Positions 16,099-24,470 of a DNA stretch of 64,000 nt are shown one piece after another (within the stretch, counting starts at the first letter, position 1; each line of letters opens with the position of its first letter). The stretch spans positions 1,184,705-1,248,704 of the forward strand of contig NZ_KI783301.1 in assembly GCF_000510645.1 (NCBI RefSeq), in the 5' to 3' direction. The notes under the pieces were generated by a model. The model was not told the DNA's origin. It saw only the letters and a list, made by a program, of their open reading frames with translations, and did not search any database. The translations under genes were made by a program, and so were the position numbers. The DNA comes from Thermicanus aegyptius DSM 12793. GTDB lineage: Bacteria; Bacillota; Bacilli; Thermicanales; Thermicanaceae.

Positions 16099-17214
16099 TT
16101 GAAGAAATTATGGATGTTTGTCGTGATTGCAATTATCGTGGTGGCGGCAGGTTCCGCCCTTTTTATATGGGGGGGGAGTGGAGGAGATTCAACCAAAGCG
16201 AAGGCGGATGACTCTCTTCTTACCACGACGAAATTACGGGATCTGCCTCCATTGGTGGAAACGGATGAAATTAAGCCGACAGGAAAAACAAAATCTTTCA
16301 CTTTGGAAATCAGTCCAGGCAAATGGGAGCTGGTAAAAGGAACGACGGTGGATGCCATTACCATCAACGGAACCGTCCCAGGTCCTGAGATCCGGGTTAC
16401 AGAAGGAGATCTGGTTCGTGTTACCGTGAAGAACAATCTGAAAGAGGAAACTTCGATCCATTGGCATGGGCTGCACGTCCCCAACTCGATGGACGGGGTG
16501 CCGCCTTTTACACAGCAAGGGATTAAGCCTGGGGAATCCTTTACGTATGAATTCACCGCCAATCATGCGGGAACCTTCATGTACCACTCTCATTTAAACA
16601 GCGTGGAGCAGATCGATAAAGGCTTATACGGTGCGTTCATCATCGACCCACAAAATCCGGAAAAACAACCCACGTTCGATCAGGACATTACCTGGGTATT
16701 GAGCGGATGGATTGTCAATAACATGGGAGATATGAATGGATCCGACGGAAACATGGCTCAGGGAATGAACATGAACTACAATTATTGGACCATTAACGGT
16801 AAAGCATTCCCTGATACAAAGCCGATTACCGTAAAAACCGGGGAAAAAGTAAGAATGCGCCTGATTAACATCAGTAATCTGGCGCACCCGATGCATCTTC
16901 ACGGCCATGATTTCCGGGTGATCGCCGAAGATGGGCATCCCTTATCCTCTCCCCGCGTGTTGAATACCCTGGATGTGGCACCTGGTAAGACCTACGAGAT
17001 TGAATTTATTGCCGATAATCCGGGTACATGGGTCTTCCATTGCCATGAACTGCATCATACCATGAATGGAGAGGTGGAACCGGGCGGCCTGATCGGCGTG
17101 ATTCAGTACGAAGGAGCGCCAAAGAATGAACTCCCTTCCACCGAAGGGAACGGATCAGGATCGGATCAAAAGGGAACCCAAGATATGGGGAATATGCCTG
17201 GAATGGGTAATTAA
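16099..17214 (+). CDS. Multicopper oxidase, two-domain type
   Basis: 371 residues, short for a three-domain oxidase. An N-terminal membrane segment (about 5-24) is followed by two cupredoxin domains. The four copper-binding motifs are all present: HWHG, HSH, HPMHLHGH and HCHELHHTM. The last holds the Cys-His pair between type 1 and trinuclear copper and a Met axial-ligand candidate. The C-terminus is Met/Gly-rich (QDMGNMPGMGN). It probably oxidises Cu+ or phenolic substrates outside the membrane. Start is TTG with AAAGGAGAGG upstream. It belongs to the copper regulon by its box C promoter. Nitrite reductase-like two-domain oxidases are an alternative subfamily. Confidence 0.9.
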   Translation: MKKLWMFVVIAIIVVAAGSALFIWGGSGGDSTKAKADDSLLTTTKLRDLPPLVETDEIKPTGKTKSFTLEISPGKWELVKGTTVDAITINGTVPGPEIRVTEGDLVRVTVKNNLKEETSIHWHGLHVPNSMDGVPPFTQQGIKPGESFTYEFTANHAGTFMYHSHLNSVEQIDKGLYGAFIIDPQNPEKQPTFDQDITWVLSGWIVNNMGDMNGSDGNMAQGMNMNYNYWTINGKAFPDTKPITVKTGEKVRMRLINISNLAHPMHLHGHDFRVIAEDGHPLSSPRVLNTLDVAPGKTYEIEFIADNPGTWVFHCHELHHTMNGEVEPGGLIGVIQYEGAPKNELPSTEGNGSGSDQKGTQDMGNMPGMGN

Positions 17215-17218
17215 TCCC

Positions 17219-17258
17219 AAAAGCCCTGGAAGAGGAATTCTCTTCCGGGCTTTTTTTT
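17219..17258 (+). terminator. Terminator of the multicopper oxidase gene
   Basis: AAAAGCCC then GGAAGAG pair with CTCTTCC and GGGCTTTT around GAATT, with one unpaired T and a run of eight T residues. Confidence 0.93.
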
Positions 17259-17312
17259 GGCATCTTTTCAGCGCAACAGATGGGTTACGAAACCTTGAAA
17301 ATAAAATAATTC

Positions 17313-17354
17313 TTAAGGTATTTTTAGGTTTTTCTCATCTTCCTTCTGTAATAT
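17313..17354 (+). promoter_or_regulatory. Copper promoter box D (weak) before the lgt paralogue
   Basis: TTAAG (17313-17317) and TTTAG (17323-17327) keep the 10-bp spacing; the third position is degenerate (CTCAT, 17334). A -10-like TAATAT (17349-17354) lies 21 bp after the second repeat, the same offset as in box E. Because the match is partial, control of this gene by the copper regulator is less sure. Confidence 0.4.
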
Positions 17355-17467
17355 GAAGCTTGGAAGTTTGAAAGACATAGACATGATCATTTCCACACAT
17401 CGATCTTGAGTTTGGCTTATGTCTCGGCGAGCAATGAAAGGTGATCCCTAGGAAAGGAGCAGAGTAC

Positions 17468-18286
17468 ATGTGGCTTCCCGGCCCTGTATTATTTAAAATT
17501 GGTCCCATTCCCATTAACACTCTCGGGTTAGCTGTAGGCTTGGCTGCATTTATCGGCTTTTGGTTGGTGTCCAGAGAAGCCAAAAAAGAAGGAATTTCCC
17601 CGGATCTCATACTGGATCTCACGCTTTATGCCATGATCGGCGGGGTTCTGGGGGCTCGGTTTTGGTATGTCCTCTTTATGTGGAAGGAATATGTAAATAA
17701 TCCCCTTGAAATTTTGATGGTTTGGCATGGGGGACTTGCCATTCAAGGAGGGATCCTTGGAGGAATCTTGGCAGGAGTTTGGTTTGCAAAGCGAAAAGGG
17801 CTTCCCGTTTGGGAGTTATCCGATATGGTCGCTCCCGCCCTCCTATTGGGAATGGCCATCGGACGTTTTGCAGATTTCCTTAACGGTGATGCTTACGGGA
17901 TCCCGAGCAATTCCTTTTTAGCCATCCGTTTTCCTCCCGGGACGTATGCGTATAACGTATATGGAAGCACCCCGATCTTGCCGATGCAGCTTATTGAAGG
18001 AATTGGGGATCTGATGATCCTCGGGATTTTAATCATCTTAAAGCGGAAAAAGAGCTTCCCTGGTTTGACCTTTTTATTGATGCTGATCTCCTATTCCATC
18101 CTGCGCTTCATCGTAGAGTTCTGGCGAGGAGACAGCCTCCTTCTTTATCATTTAAAAGTGGCTCAACTTACCGCTCTGATTACGATTTTCGTGGGGTCGG
18201 TTTTGATCATCTGGAGATGGACGAAGATAAGACGAAGGGCTGTGGCCAACGGAGGATCTCTAACCGCCATAAACGAAGAGAGATGA
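17468..18286 (+). CDS. lgt: Prolipoprotein diacylglyceryl transferase (Lgt paralogue)
   Basis: 272 residues, about seven membrane segments. Lgt moves a diacylglyceryl group from phosphatidylglycerol to the lipobox Cys of prolipoproteins. Visible Lgt motifs are HGGLAIQGGILGG (catalytic-loop His), GRFADFLNGDAYG in place of the usual GRxGNFxNxExxG signature, PMQLIEG and LRFIVEFWRGD. Asn of the signature's first half is Asp here, a variation worth noting. ATG 17468 is chosen because GGAAAGGAG lies nine bases upstream. It ends the copper region rather than lying in the usual hprK-ppaX context, so it looks like a second, copper-linked copy. Confidence 0.88.
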   Translation: MWLPGPVLFKIGPIPINTLGLAVGLAAFIGFWLVSREAKKEGISPDLILDLTLYAMIGGVLGARFWYVLFMWKEYVNNPLEILMVWHGGLAIQGGILGGILAGVWFAKRKGLPVWELSDMVAPALLLGMAIGRFADFLNGDAYGIPSNSFLAIRFPPGTYAYNVYGSTPILPMQLIEGIGDLMILGILIILKRKKSFPGLTFLLMLISYSILRFIVEFWRGDSLLLYHLKVAQLTALITIFVGSVLIIWRWTKIRRRAVANGGSLTAINEER

Positions 18287-18336
18287 ACGATCTTCATCGC
18301 ATCTAAACGATCATTCGATCATCAGATCTCTAAAAG

Positions 18337-18377
18337 GGGACCGGTTGGTAGTTTACCATACCGGTCCCTTCAATTTT
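18337..18377 (+). terminator. Terminator after the lgt paralogue
   Basis: GGGACCGGT pairs with ACCGGTCCC, the inner part TTGGTA/TACCAT extends the stem imperfectly, and TTCAATTTTTT follows. Confidence 0.8.
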
Positions 18378-18509
18378 TTCACTTCCCTGTTTCCATCATC
18401 GAAAGAGATGTGACTCTGGGAGAACCTCTTCGGTTGCCGGATATGGGTGAAAAAGGATATGATACATAGAAAGAAGATCATAAAGACGGGAGAAATGAGG
18501 GAATGGACA

Positions 18510-19112
18510 ATGGATCGAGAAACCGAATTAACCCGAAAACGGTATGATCGGACCTCCAGGTTTTACGACTTCATGGACCGGATGCTTCCATCGGAGTTGC
18601 GCATGAAGGTAATCCGTCAGGCTTCAGGTAAAGTGTTGGAGATCGGGGTGGGTACCGGCAACAACCTTCCCTATTATTCCCCGGGCTGTGAAGTGATCGG
18701 GATCGATCTTAGTCCCGGAATGTTGGAAAAGGCAAGAGAGAAGGTAAAGGAGGCAAAGGTCCCCGTACAGCTTCTGGAAATGGATGCTCAAAATCTCCAA
18801 TTTCCGGATCACCACTTTGACACGGTGGTGGCCACCTGTGTTTTTTGCTCCGTGCCGGATCCCATCAAGGGTTTGCAGGAAATTAGAAGAGTTTGCAAGC
18901 CGAACGGGAAGGTGATTCTTTTAGAGCATGTCCGCAGCGAACATCCGCTCTTGGGTAAAATCATGGACATTCTGGATCCTCTCACCGTAAGGATGATGGG
19001 CCCGCACATTAATCGGAGGACCGTGGAGAATGTTCGTGCGGCAGGGCTTACGGTGAAGAGCGTGGAAGATCAATACGTGAAGATCTTGAAGCTTATTGTT
19101 GCGGAACCGTAG
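18510..19112 (+). CDS. Class I SAM-dependent methyltransferase (UbiE/PmtA-like)
   Basis: 200 residues. SAM-binding motif I is VLEIGVGTGNNLPYY, motif II region VIGIDLSPGMLEKA, and post-I VVATCVFCSVPDP. The N-terminal RYDRTSRFYDFMDRM resembles UbiE-like and phosphatidylethanolamine N-methyltransferase-like enzymes; the substrate cannot be told. The start is uncertain: ATG 18510 has GAGGGA seven bases upstream, while in-frame GTG 18447, ATG 18459 and ATG 18495 have poorer spacing. It stands alone between terminators at 18337 and 19259. Confidence 0.8.
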   Translation: MDRETELTRKRYDRTSRFYDFMDRMLPSELRMKVIRQASGKVLEIGVGTGNNLPYYSPGCEVIGIDLSPGMLEKAREKVKEAKVPVQLLEMDAQNLQFPDHHFDTVVATCVFCSVPDPIKGLQEIRRVCKPNGKVILLEHVRSEHPLLGKIMDILDPLTVRMMGPHINRRTVENVRAAGLTVKSVEDQYVKILKLIVAEP

Positions 19113-19258
19113 GGAAACTGAAAGAGAGGCATACTCCACCTCCGGCACGGATACTCGATCAATTGCATGGATGAATATAAAGTAGAGCATTTGCTATGGT
19201 TTCTCCGGTTCTTTGGTGAGGATGTTCTTCATCCTTTTGTACTTCGGTTCAACGCTAT

Positions 19259-19293
19259 AAGCCCCGTTTCCCTTCTTCAGGGGAACGGGGCTT
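19259..19293 (+). terminator. Terminator after the methyltransferase gene
   Basis: AAGCCCCGTTTCCC pairs with GGGGAACGGGGCTT (one mismatch), followed by GAGTTTT. It lies 146 bp after the stop codon, the nearest candidate for that transcript. Confidence 0.7.
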
Positions 19294-19419
19294 GAGTTTT
19301 GGGGTTTTGATGGAAAGAAAGCCATGTGAGATTCTAAGGTGGAATTAAAAAAGACTCTCGATATGACTCCATAAAGAAACGACAGCAATCCCTTTTGGTT
19401 CCGGTGGGAATGGTCGGTC
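19294..19419. other. Intergenic stretch, nothing recognised
   Basis: Between the terminator and the second palindrome repeat no open frame with a ribosome binding site or other signal was identified. Confidence 0.4.
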
Positions 19420-19580
19420 ATTGGGTCATGCGATTGGATTTCCGCAATTTTTGTAGTTTCTTGTCAATCATGCAACAGATCCTCTCTTTTGGTTCGTTTA
19501 AAATAGGGTTTTAAGAAAAATTCTTTTTTTTCTTAAAACCCTATTTACATATCAATAATTGCACATTTATAATTAAATTG
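19420..19580 (+). repeat. Palindrome-promoter repeat, copy 2
   Basis: Partner of 4258-4440. The palindrome arms, the promoter and TTGCAAGG are almost unchanged; the 5' part (GGGTCATGCGATT onward) is more diverged. Confidence 0.85.
19501..19573 (+). promoter_or_regulatory. 20-bp perfect inverted repeat abutting a sigma-A promoter (copy 2)
   Basis: Arms at 19501-19520 and 19527-19546 are the same 20-base arms as copy 1, around TTCTTT. TTTACA (19544-19549) overlaps the right arm and is 18 bp from TATAAT (19568-19573). The loop differs from copy 1 while the arms are unchanged, which points to selection on the pairing. Confidence 0.7.
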
Positions 19581-19692
19581 CAAGGGTTTTAATTCTATTG
19601 AGGGTGGTAAAAGAGATCAACTGCTTATTTTTTTGTAGAGAGTTGATTCTGATTACACATTGGATAGTCATAGATTCATGGAGGTAAAATGA

Positions 19693-20070
19693 ATGCAATA
19701 CAAATTTTATGGAACGATCTTAATCTTTATCGTTTTTTTGGCGGGATGCATAACTGCTCAACAACAAAACAATAAGTCAGAATATAATTTCACAATTGCT
19801 TGGGCGGATAAAGTTTATGGTGTTACCCAGGAAATCGTATCCCCTTTTAAGATTGATTCACAAGTTGGGATTACCAAAAGACTGATCTCTCCTTTTCCCC
19901 AAAAAAACGGAGATATTGGAAGAAGAACTCCGGAAGGAAAAATTGTAATCCCGGTGGGATCAAAACTTTATAAGATAAAAGGAGAAGAGAAAAATCTGGC
20001 GGTGGGTGTTCCTAATGACCATTCTTCCATTTATTACAAATGCATCTATATAGGTGATTTAATTCGTTAA
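19693..20070 (+). CDS. Small lipoprotein of unknown function
   Basis: 125 residues. Lipoprotein signal with lipobox LAGC (Cys about 19). The mature part contains two similar short segments, EIVSPFKIDSQVG and RLISPFPQKNGDIG, and no known domain. ATG 19693 has GGAGG nine bases upstream. It lies behind the duplicated palindrome promoter and about 170 bp before a split ABC exporter operon, so it could be the lipoprotein partner of that transporter; that link is only positional. Confidence 0.7.
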   Translation: MQYKFYGTILIFIVFLAGCITAQQQNNKSEYNFTIAWADKVYGVTQEIVSPFKIDSQVGITKRLISPFPQKNGDIGRRTPEGKIVIPVGSKLYKIKGEEKNLAVGVPNDHSSIYYKCIYIGDLIR

Positions 20071-20239
20071 TACGAGTTAACTGCTTGTAATTCTTGTTCT
20101 TTTAAAGACCCTCTTACAATCTAGAGAGATGCATTTTAAATCTTCCTCGGTTTACAATTGGCCACTAGATAATTAGGGTGAACCCCATTCTCAAGCATGT
20201 TTATAGCGATTTTTAAAATGTAGTGGGGAGCGATTGTAT

Positions 20240-21265
20240 ATGAAAAAAAACAGATTATTGTTGATGTTTTTTAGCCTGCTCATTTCTTTGGCTTTGTATA
20301 TTCTCTTGTCACTGGTCGCCTCCAGCTATCAGGTGTCCAATTTTCATACCTATGAGGGAACAAAAGATGAAACGATTGTGAGTATCAGAAAACGAATGGC
20401 ACCGGATGTTGAAGAAATTGAAGCGATACGTAAAGAGTTTCTAGAATTGGTCAAAAGCTCCCCTCAGCTTACGATCGTCATGGATCCCGATTGGGATCTT
20501 ACCTTATATGTCCATGATCCTTTCGGCTCCTTTCGGGATGATTCGTTGGTAAAAGGAGAATATTTTAAAGCGGATGATTTTTTCTCCGATGAGAATCCTG
20601 TCATGGTAGAACAAGATAGTGCGGCCTTCCTGTTGGTGCGTGATGACGTTGCATACATCAACGGCTATCCAAGGCCTCTAAGAGCCATCTATTCGGAAGG
20701 CTATCCGCTTTTTGCTAATAAATATCAACAATATGATCATATCTCAACATTAGGATCGGCAACGGATTGGCAAGGAACATACTACTTCCGACATGCCGAC
20801 CAAAAGACGCTGACACGGTTTATCTCCATTTTTCAAAAGTACGGGTATCAAATGGATCCAATGAAGATGACTTCGAACATAAAGGATTGGTTTATGTTTT
20901 TTTTCCGCGATCCTAAACGTCTGGTGATAGGATTAGGCATTTTGTTTATTTACCTCTCCTATTTCGTCACCTATGATCTGCTCTTTTCCCGTCGGGAGAG
21001 AGAGTTTATGATTCATCGGCACTATGGCGCCACCAAAAATCAACTCATGATGAGAATCATGGGTTCGATCATCCCTTTCATCGGGTTTGGTGCCTTTTTG
21101 GGTTCGATGGTCGGGATCGGTTTAATGCTCGTGATTGGGGAGAGACCTGAAGCCTTCGTTTTTGCAGGGTCATTCATCTTACATATCCTGATGAGCGGTC
21201 TCTTTATCGCGATGGCGTATTACCGGCGTACGTTATGGAATCAACAAAGGGGCGTGACCTTATGA
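20240..21265 (+). CDS. FtsX-like ABC permease, first half-transporter
   Basis: 341 residues. One membrane segment at the N-terminus (about 8-26), an extracytoplasmic domain of about 180 residues, then three membrane segments at the C-terminus with FSRREREFMIHRHYGATKNQ before the second, a typical FtsX/MacB coupling-helix region. ATG 20240 has GGGGAG nine bases upstream. Its stop overlaps the ATG of the next permease (ATGA). It and the following gene together would make the heterodimeric membrane part of one exporter, comparable in layout to the single 669-residue permease at 7613-9622. Confidence 0.82.
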   Translation: MKKNRLLLMFFSLLISLALYILLSLVASSYQVSNFHTYEGTKDETIVSIRKRMAPDVEEIEAIRKEFLELVKSSPQLTIVMDPDWDLTLYVHDPFGSFRDDSLVKGEYFKADDFFSDENPVMVEQDSAAFLLVRDDVAYINGYPRPLRAIYSEGYPLFANKYQQYDHISTLGSATDWQGTYYFRHADQKTLTRFISIFQKYGYQMDPMKMTSNIKDWFMFFFRDPKRLVIGLGILFIYLSYFVTYDLLFSRREREFMIHRHYGATKNQLMMRIMGSIIPFIGFGAFLGSMVGIGLMLVIGERPEAFVFAGSFILHILMSGLFIAMAYYRRTLWNQQRGVTL

Positions 21266-22371
21266 TCCTGCAGTTCCGTTATGCGTTCAGAGATTTCAGG
21301 AAAAAGCCGGTCACAGCGGTTCTTTTTATGATTCAACTCTATATTGCCGGCTTTGTTCTATTATCGTTATCACATGAATTACTGTTTAGTCTGAATGGCA
21401 TTAAAACGATGAAGAATTTAGAGAAATATAATCTCATTTATTTCCACGTGCCTTTAAATGACCGAGGACTTACTTACTCGGGGGAAATCGATGAGATGCT
21501 TACGGAATTATTGGATCGCAAACATGCCGCCTACTCCATCGTTGATTCCATTGAATTAGATAACGAGTCGAAACAGAAGGTCGTTGTGGGCATGGGGGCT
21601 GCCTTTGCCGAGGTATTCGGACTTGCTCCCTATATCAAGAACTTAGAGATCTCGCATCCCATCGCCCTCCTCGGTGCCGATGTAAAGCATATCAACGTGG
21701 GGGAGAGCATCCCATTTGGAACCGTGAAACAAGTAAATGTGAAGGTGGCCGGGAGGCTCCCTCCTCATGCAAACTATATGAATCGAACCACGGTAGAAAG
21801 TTTGGATCAATCCGTGCTGATCCTGACCGGTAAAAAACAGATGATTGAATTATATGGCTATTATCATCTCAAAGAATGGATTCGCAATGTTGTTCTCCTC
21901 AATCCCAGTCAAACTACATTAATCGATTATGTATCGGCGTTTGGGAGGTCCAATTTCGGACTGACTCCTATTCAGTTTAACACGGCTGCCTTCAAACATT
22001 ACAACAATATTTATACGTTTACGGTGCGCGCATTTCTTTTTTTCTTCATCGCCATTCTCTTCGTGCTGATCAATCTCGTCGTGAATGTGTTGCAACTCGT
22101 TCGGCGGAATATGCGGGAATATGCGATTCATCTCTTATATGGCGCCCGTTACAGCCAGATTTATATAAGAACCATTCTATACATCTTCATGATGATCACG
22201 TTGCCGCTATTTTTAGCTTTCTATCAGATATGGAGCATGGGGATGGGTGAGAGGATTCCTGTCTTCTGGGTATTCACTGCGATTTTGGGAGTTGCTCTAA
22301 TCATTGCGGCTTTACCGATGATGCAAATCAAAGAGAATCAAATGCCGGCGGTTATAGGGAGGAGAGAATGA
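21262..22371 (+). CDS. FtsX-like ABC permease, second half-transporter
   Basis: 369 residues with the same plan as its neighbour: N-terminal segment, extracytoplasmic domain, and three C-terminal segments with RRNMREYAIHLLYGARYSQI as the coupling region. ATG 21262 has AAAGGGG nine bases upstream and overlaps the previous stop by four bases, so translation is coupled. No substrate can be inferred; MacB-like machinery exports peptides, lipoproteins or drugs, or transmits mechanical force. Confidence 0.82.
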   Translation: MILQFRYAFRDFRKKPVTAVLFMIQLYIAGFVLLSLSHELLFSLNGIKTMKNLEKYNLIYFHVPLNDRGLTYSGEIDEMLTELLDRKHAAYSIVDSIELDNESKQKVVVGMGAAFAEVFGLAPYIKNLEISHPIALLGADVKHINVGESIPFGTVKQVNVKVAGRLPPHANYMNRTTVESLDQSVLILTGKKQMIELYGYYHLKEWIRNVVLLNPSQTTLIDYVSAFGRSNFGLTPIQFNTAAFKHYNNIYTFTVRAFLFFFIAILFVLINLVVNVLQLVRRNMREYAIHLLYGARYSQIYIRTILYIFMMITLPLFLAFYQIWSMGMGERIPVFWVFTAILGVALIIAALPMMQIKENQMPAVIGRRE

Positions 22372-23081
22372 ATATGGAACCGATCATAAAAACCGTATCC
22401 CTTCAGAAAGTATATGACTCGGGCGGAAACCAAACGATTGCCGTCCAAGATGTAACCTTGGAGGTTGCCGAGGGGACGAGTGTGGCCATCACGGGCCCTT
22501 CCGGTTGTGGGAAAACCACCTTAGTAAACCTCATCGGATTCGTCACTCCCCCTACTTCCGGAGAATTATGGATCGAAAATGAGGCCGCCTCCTTGATTAC
22601 GGAAAAGAGGCGGGCGCAGTACAGGAATCGTTTCTTTGGTTACGTGGTGCAAGACTTCGCGCTCGTGGACGATTATTCGGTTTATGAAAATGTAGAGATC
22701 CCTTTACTCTATGCGCATCCCAGGTTAAATAAAAAAGAACGAAGGCGAAGAGTTGAAGAAATGCTGGATAAAGTGGGTCTCTTGGAAAAAAGGAAGGAAG
22801 AGATCGCCAATTTGTCGGGAGGACAAAAGCAACGCGTCGCGATTGCCCGTGCCTTGGTGAATCAACCGCGCGTTATTTTGGCCGACGAGCCGACCGGCTC
22901 CCTAGACTCCCGGACGAGTGAAGAGATCTTTTCACTCTTAATGGGTTTGGTGAAGGAAGGAAAAACATTGCTGATGGTTACGCATAATCCGGAACTGGCT
23001 CGGCGCTGTGATAGGGAGGTGAAAATGCTGGACGGGCGAATCCTCTCATCTGGTGCTTCGAACCAAGGGGAAAGAGGATGA
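22368..23081 (+). CDS. ABC transporter ATP-binding protein (MacB/LolD-like)
   Basis: 237 residues. Walker A GPSGCGKTT, Q-loop VVQDFA, signature LSGGQKQRVAIARAL, Walker B VILADEPTGSLDSRTS, H-loop THNPE: a complete FtsE/LolD/MacB-class ATPase. It overlaps the upstream permease stop by ATGA and GGGAGGAGAG lies just upstream, so the three genes form one coupled operon that ends at the terminator at 23139. Confidence 0.92.
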   Translation: MNMEPIIKTVSLQKVYDSGGNQTIAVQDVTLEVAEGTSVAITGPSGCGKTTLVNLIGFVTPPTSGELWIENEAASLITEKRRAQYRNRFFGYVVQDFALVDDYSVYENVEIPLLYAHPRLNKKERRRRVEEMLDKVGLLEKRKEEIANLSGGQKQRVAIARALVNQPRVILADEPTGSLDSRTSEEIFSLLMGLVKEGKTLLMVTHNPELARRCDREVKMLDGRILSSGASNQGERG

Positions 23082-23138
23082 AATTGAAGAAAAAAGGAGC
23101 CGCTATGGTGGAAGATATGGCGGCCAATTACAGTCATC

Positions 23139-23164
23139 GAACCGCGCTGCGGTTCATTTTTTGT
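23139..23164 (+). terminator. Terminator of the split-permease ABC operon
   Basis: GAACCGC pairs with GCGGTTC around GCT, followed by ATTTTTTG. A 32-codon frame from ATG 23078 runs through this hairpin; the hairpin reading is preferred. Confidence 0.85.
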
Positions 23165-23277
23165 TTATTTACTTAAAAAAAAGGATAGTGATTCACCTTT
23201 TTTTCATTTTCGGGGGATATAATGAACACAACGATAGAGGAAAAGGCCCGATACAGATACAAAGGAGGTTATTTCCG

Positions 23278-23994
23278 GTGAAGTGGTTTACTTGGAAAAA
23301 AGGAACGCTCTTTTTGTCATTGACAGCATTGTTGTTCGCCTTCACATTAACCCAACTGCCCCTAGCGAAGGCGGATGATCACGAAGGAGATGAACATGAG
23401 GGTTATGAACGAGACGGTTATGAGCATGATGAATGGTATGGAAAGGACGGGAATGAAGGCTACGATTACGGCGGGGTATGGAACTCGAACGATAACACCG
23501 GTGCCGGTAGCGGGATGCAGCTCCCCCCAACCAACTCGACGACTACTACCCTAAGTTGGAAGAGCTGGAACCGGGATGTAACCGACCTAACACCGGCTAA
23601 GTATGAGGCGCTTCCGATCCTTGAGCCGAAGAAAATTACGGTTCAGGTCGATGGGAGAGAGCAAAAGGGGATCTGGGCGCATCCGTCGAATGGGGAATTG
23701 CTTCTGCCGTTCAATCAAATTCTACCCGATTTACCCATACAAGTGGAGTGGTATGGTAAGGAGAAGTTCTTGGTCCTCCGCGGTGCGGAAGAGATTCTCC
23801 TTCTTAAGGTAGATCGCAAGGTGGCTTATGAAAATGGGGTGAAGGTGGCTTTACCTCAAGCACCGCAGATGATTCAACAGGATCTCTACTTACCTGTAAG
23901 CCTTCTGGCGACCGCCTTCCAGATGAATGTAACCTGGGATGAGGCAAATCAAAAGCTGGTCTTTACGACAAATGGAAATGGGGGAGCAAAATGA
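23278..23994 (+). CDS. Secreted copper-amine-oxidase-N-like (stalk) domain protein
   Basis: 238 residues from GTG 23278, which lies nine bases after AAAGGAGG. A signal peptide (LFLSLTALLFAFTLTQLPLA, cut near AKA) is followed by an acidic His/Tyr/Gly-rich stretch (DDHEGDEHEGYERDGYEHDE and more) that could bind cations. The C-terminal 110 residues resemble the copper amine oxidase N-terminal-like domain (PF07833; LYLPVSLLATAFQMNVTWDE), a common extracellular domain in Firmicutes not itself an oxidase. The next gene overlaps its stop by four bases. Confidence 0.75.
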   Translation: MKWFTWKKGTLFLSLTALLFAFTLTQLPLAKADDHEGDEHEGYERDGYEHDEWYGKDGNEGYDYGGVWNSNDNTGAGSGMQLPPTNSTTTTLSWKSWNRDVTDLTPAKYEALPILEPKKITVQVDGREQKGIWAHPSNGELLLPFNQILPDLPIQVEWYGKEKFLVLRGAEEILLLKVDRKVAYENGVKVALPQAPQMIQQDLYLPVSLLATAFQMNVTWDEANQKLVFTTNGNGGAK

Positions 23995-24470
23995 AAAAAG
24001 CGGCCAAATGGATCGTGGGGATTACAAGCGTGGCGACGTTAAGCGGAACCCTGGGACTGATTCAAATGGGGGCAAATACGGCACCGACCGATGAGAAGGC
24101 GACAACTCCCACAACAGGGACGGAACCCAATGCGGTAAAAACGGATGAGACCGCCAATTCGTCAGCCCTTCCTTTTGATTATGCGGTAGGGGTAAGGAAG
24201 GATTTTCCCACCATTCCCTATTATATCTCCGATGAGACGATGATTCAGGGGATGACGGAGGAGGAAGTGAAAGATTTCTTTCAATCGAGGGAAGCCTTCC
24301 TTGCCTCCCTGGATTGGGAGGAGTCGACAACGAGCCTCCCGCCTGAAAACCAAAATCCTACCGTCACCAATCCTTCGCCTGATCTTCAGTCGGGACCTAC
24401 GTATCAAGCGCCTTCGATTCAAGCGCCTTCGATCAAAAGCGACCGCAGGACGAGGAGTTCGCGCCGATGA
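23991..24470 (+). CDS. Secreted protein of unknown function in the ApbE operon
   Basis: 159 residues with a signal or anchor (VGITSVATLSGTLGLIQMGA), a Thr/Pro-rich linker, a short folded middle region (about 60-105) and a Pro/Ser/Arg-rich tail with QAPSIQAPSIKSDRRTRSSR. No family recognised. I see no FMN-binding-domain motif that ApbE normally flavinylates, although it is the obvious candidate partner by position. ATG overlaps the previous stop, and its own stop overlaps the apbE start. Confidence 0.65.
   Translation: MKKAAKWIVGITSVATLSGTLGLIQMGANTAPTDEKATTPTTGTEPNAVKTDETANSSALPFDYAVGVRKDFPTIPYYISDETMIQGMTEEEVKDFFQSREAFLASLDWEESTTSLPPENQNPTVTNPSPDLQSGPTYQAPSIQAPSIKSDRRTRSSRR

Noticed and set aside
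18380-18470. Possible c-di-GMP (GEMM) riboswitch before the methyltransferase gene
   Set aside because: A few bases (CGAAAGAG...GACTCTGGG) resemble part of the motif, but the conserved core and second stem are missing.
23078-23176. A 32-codon frame overlapping the ABC ATPase stop (ATGA)
   Set aside because: It runs through the terminator hairpin at 23139-23164 and encodes no recognisable peptide; the overlap is likely chance.
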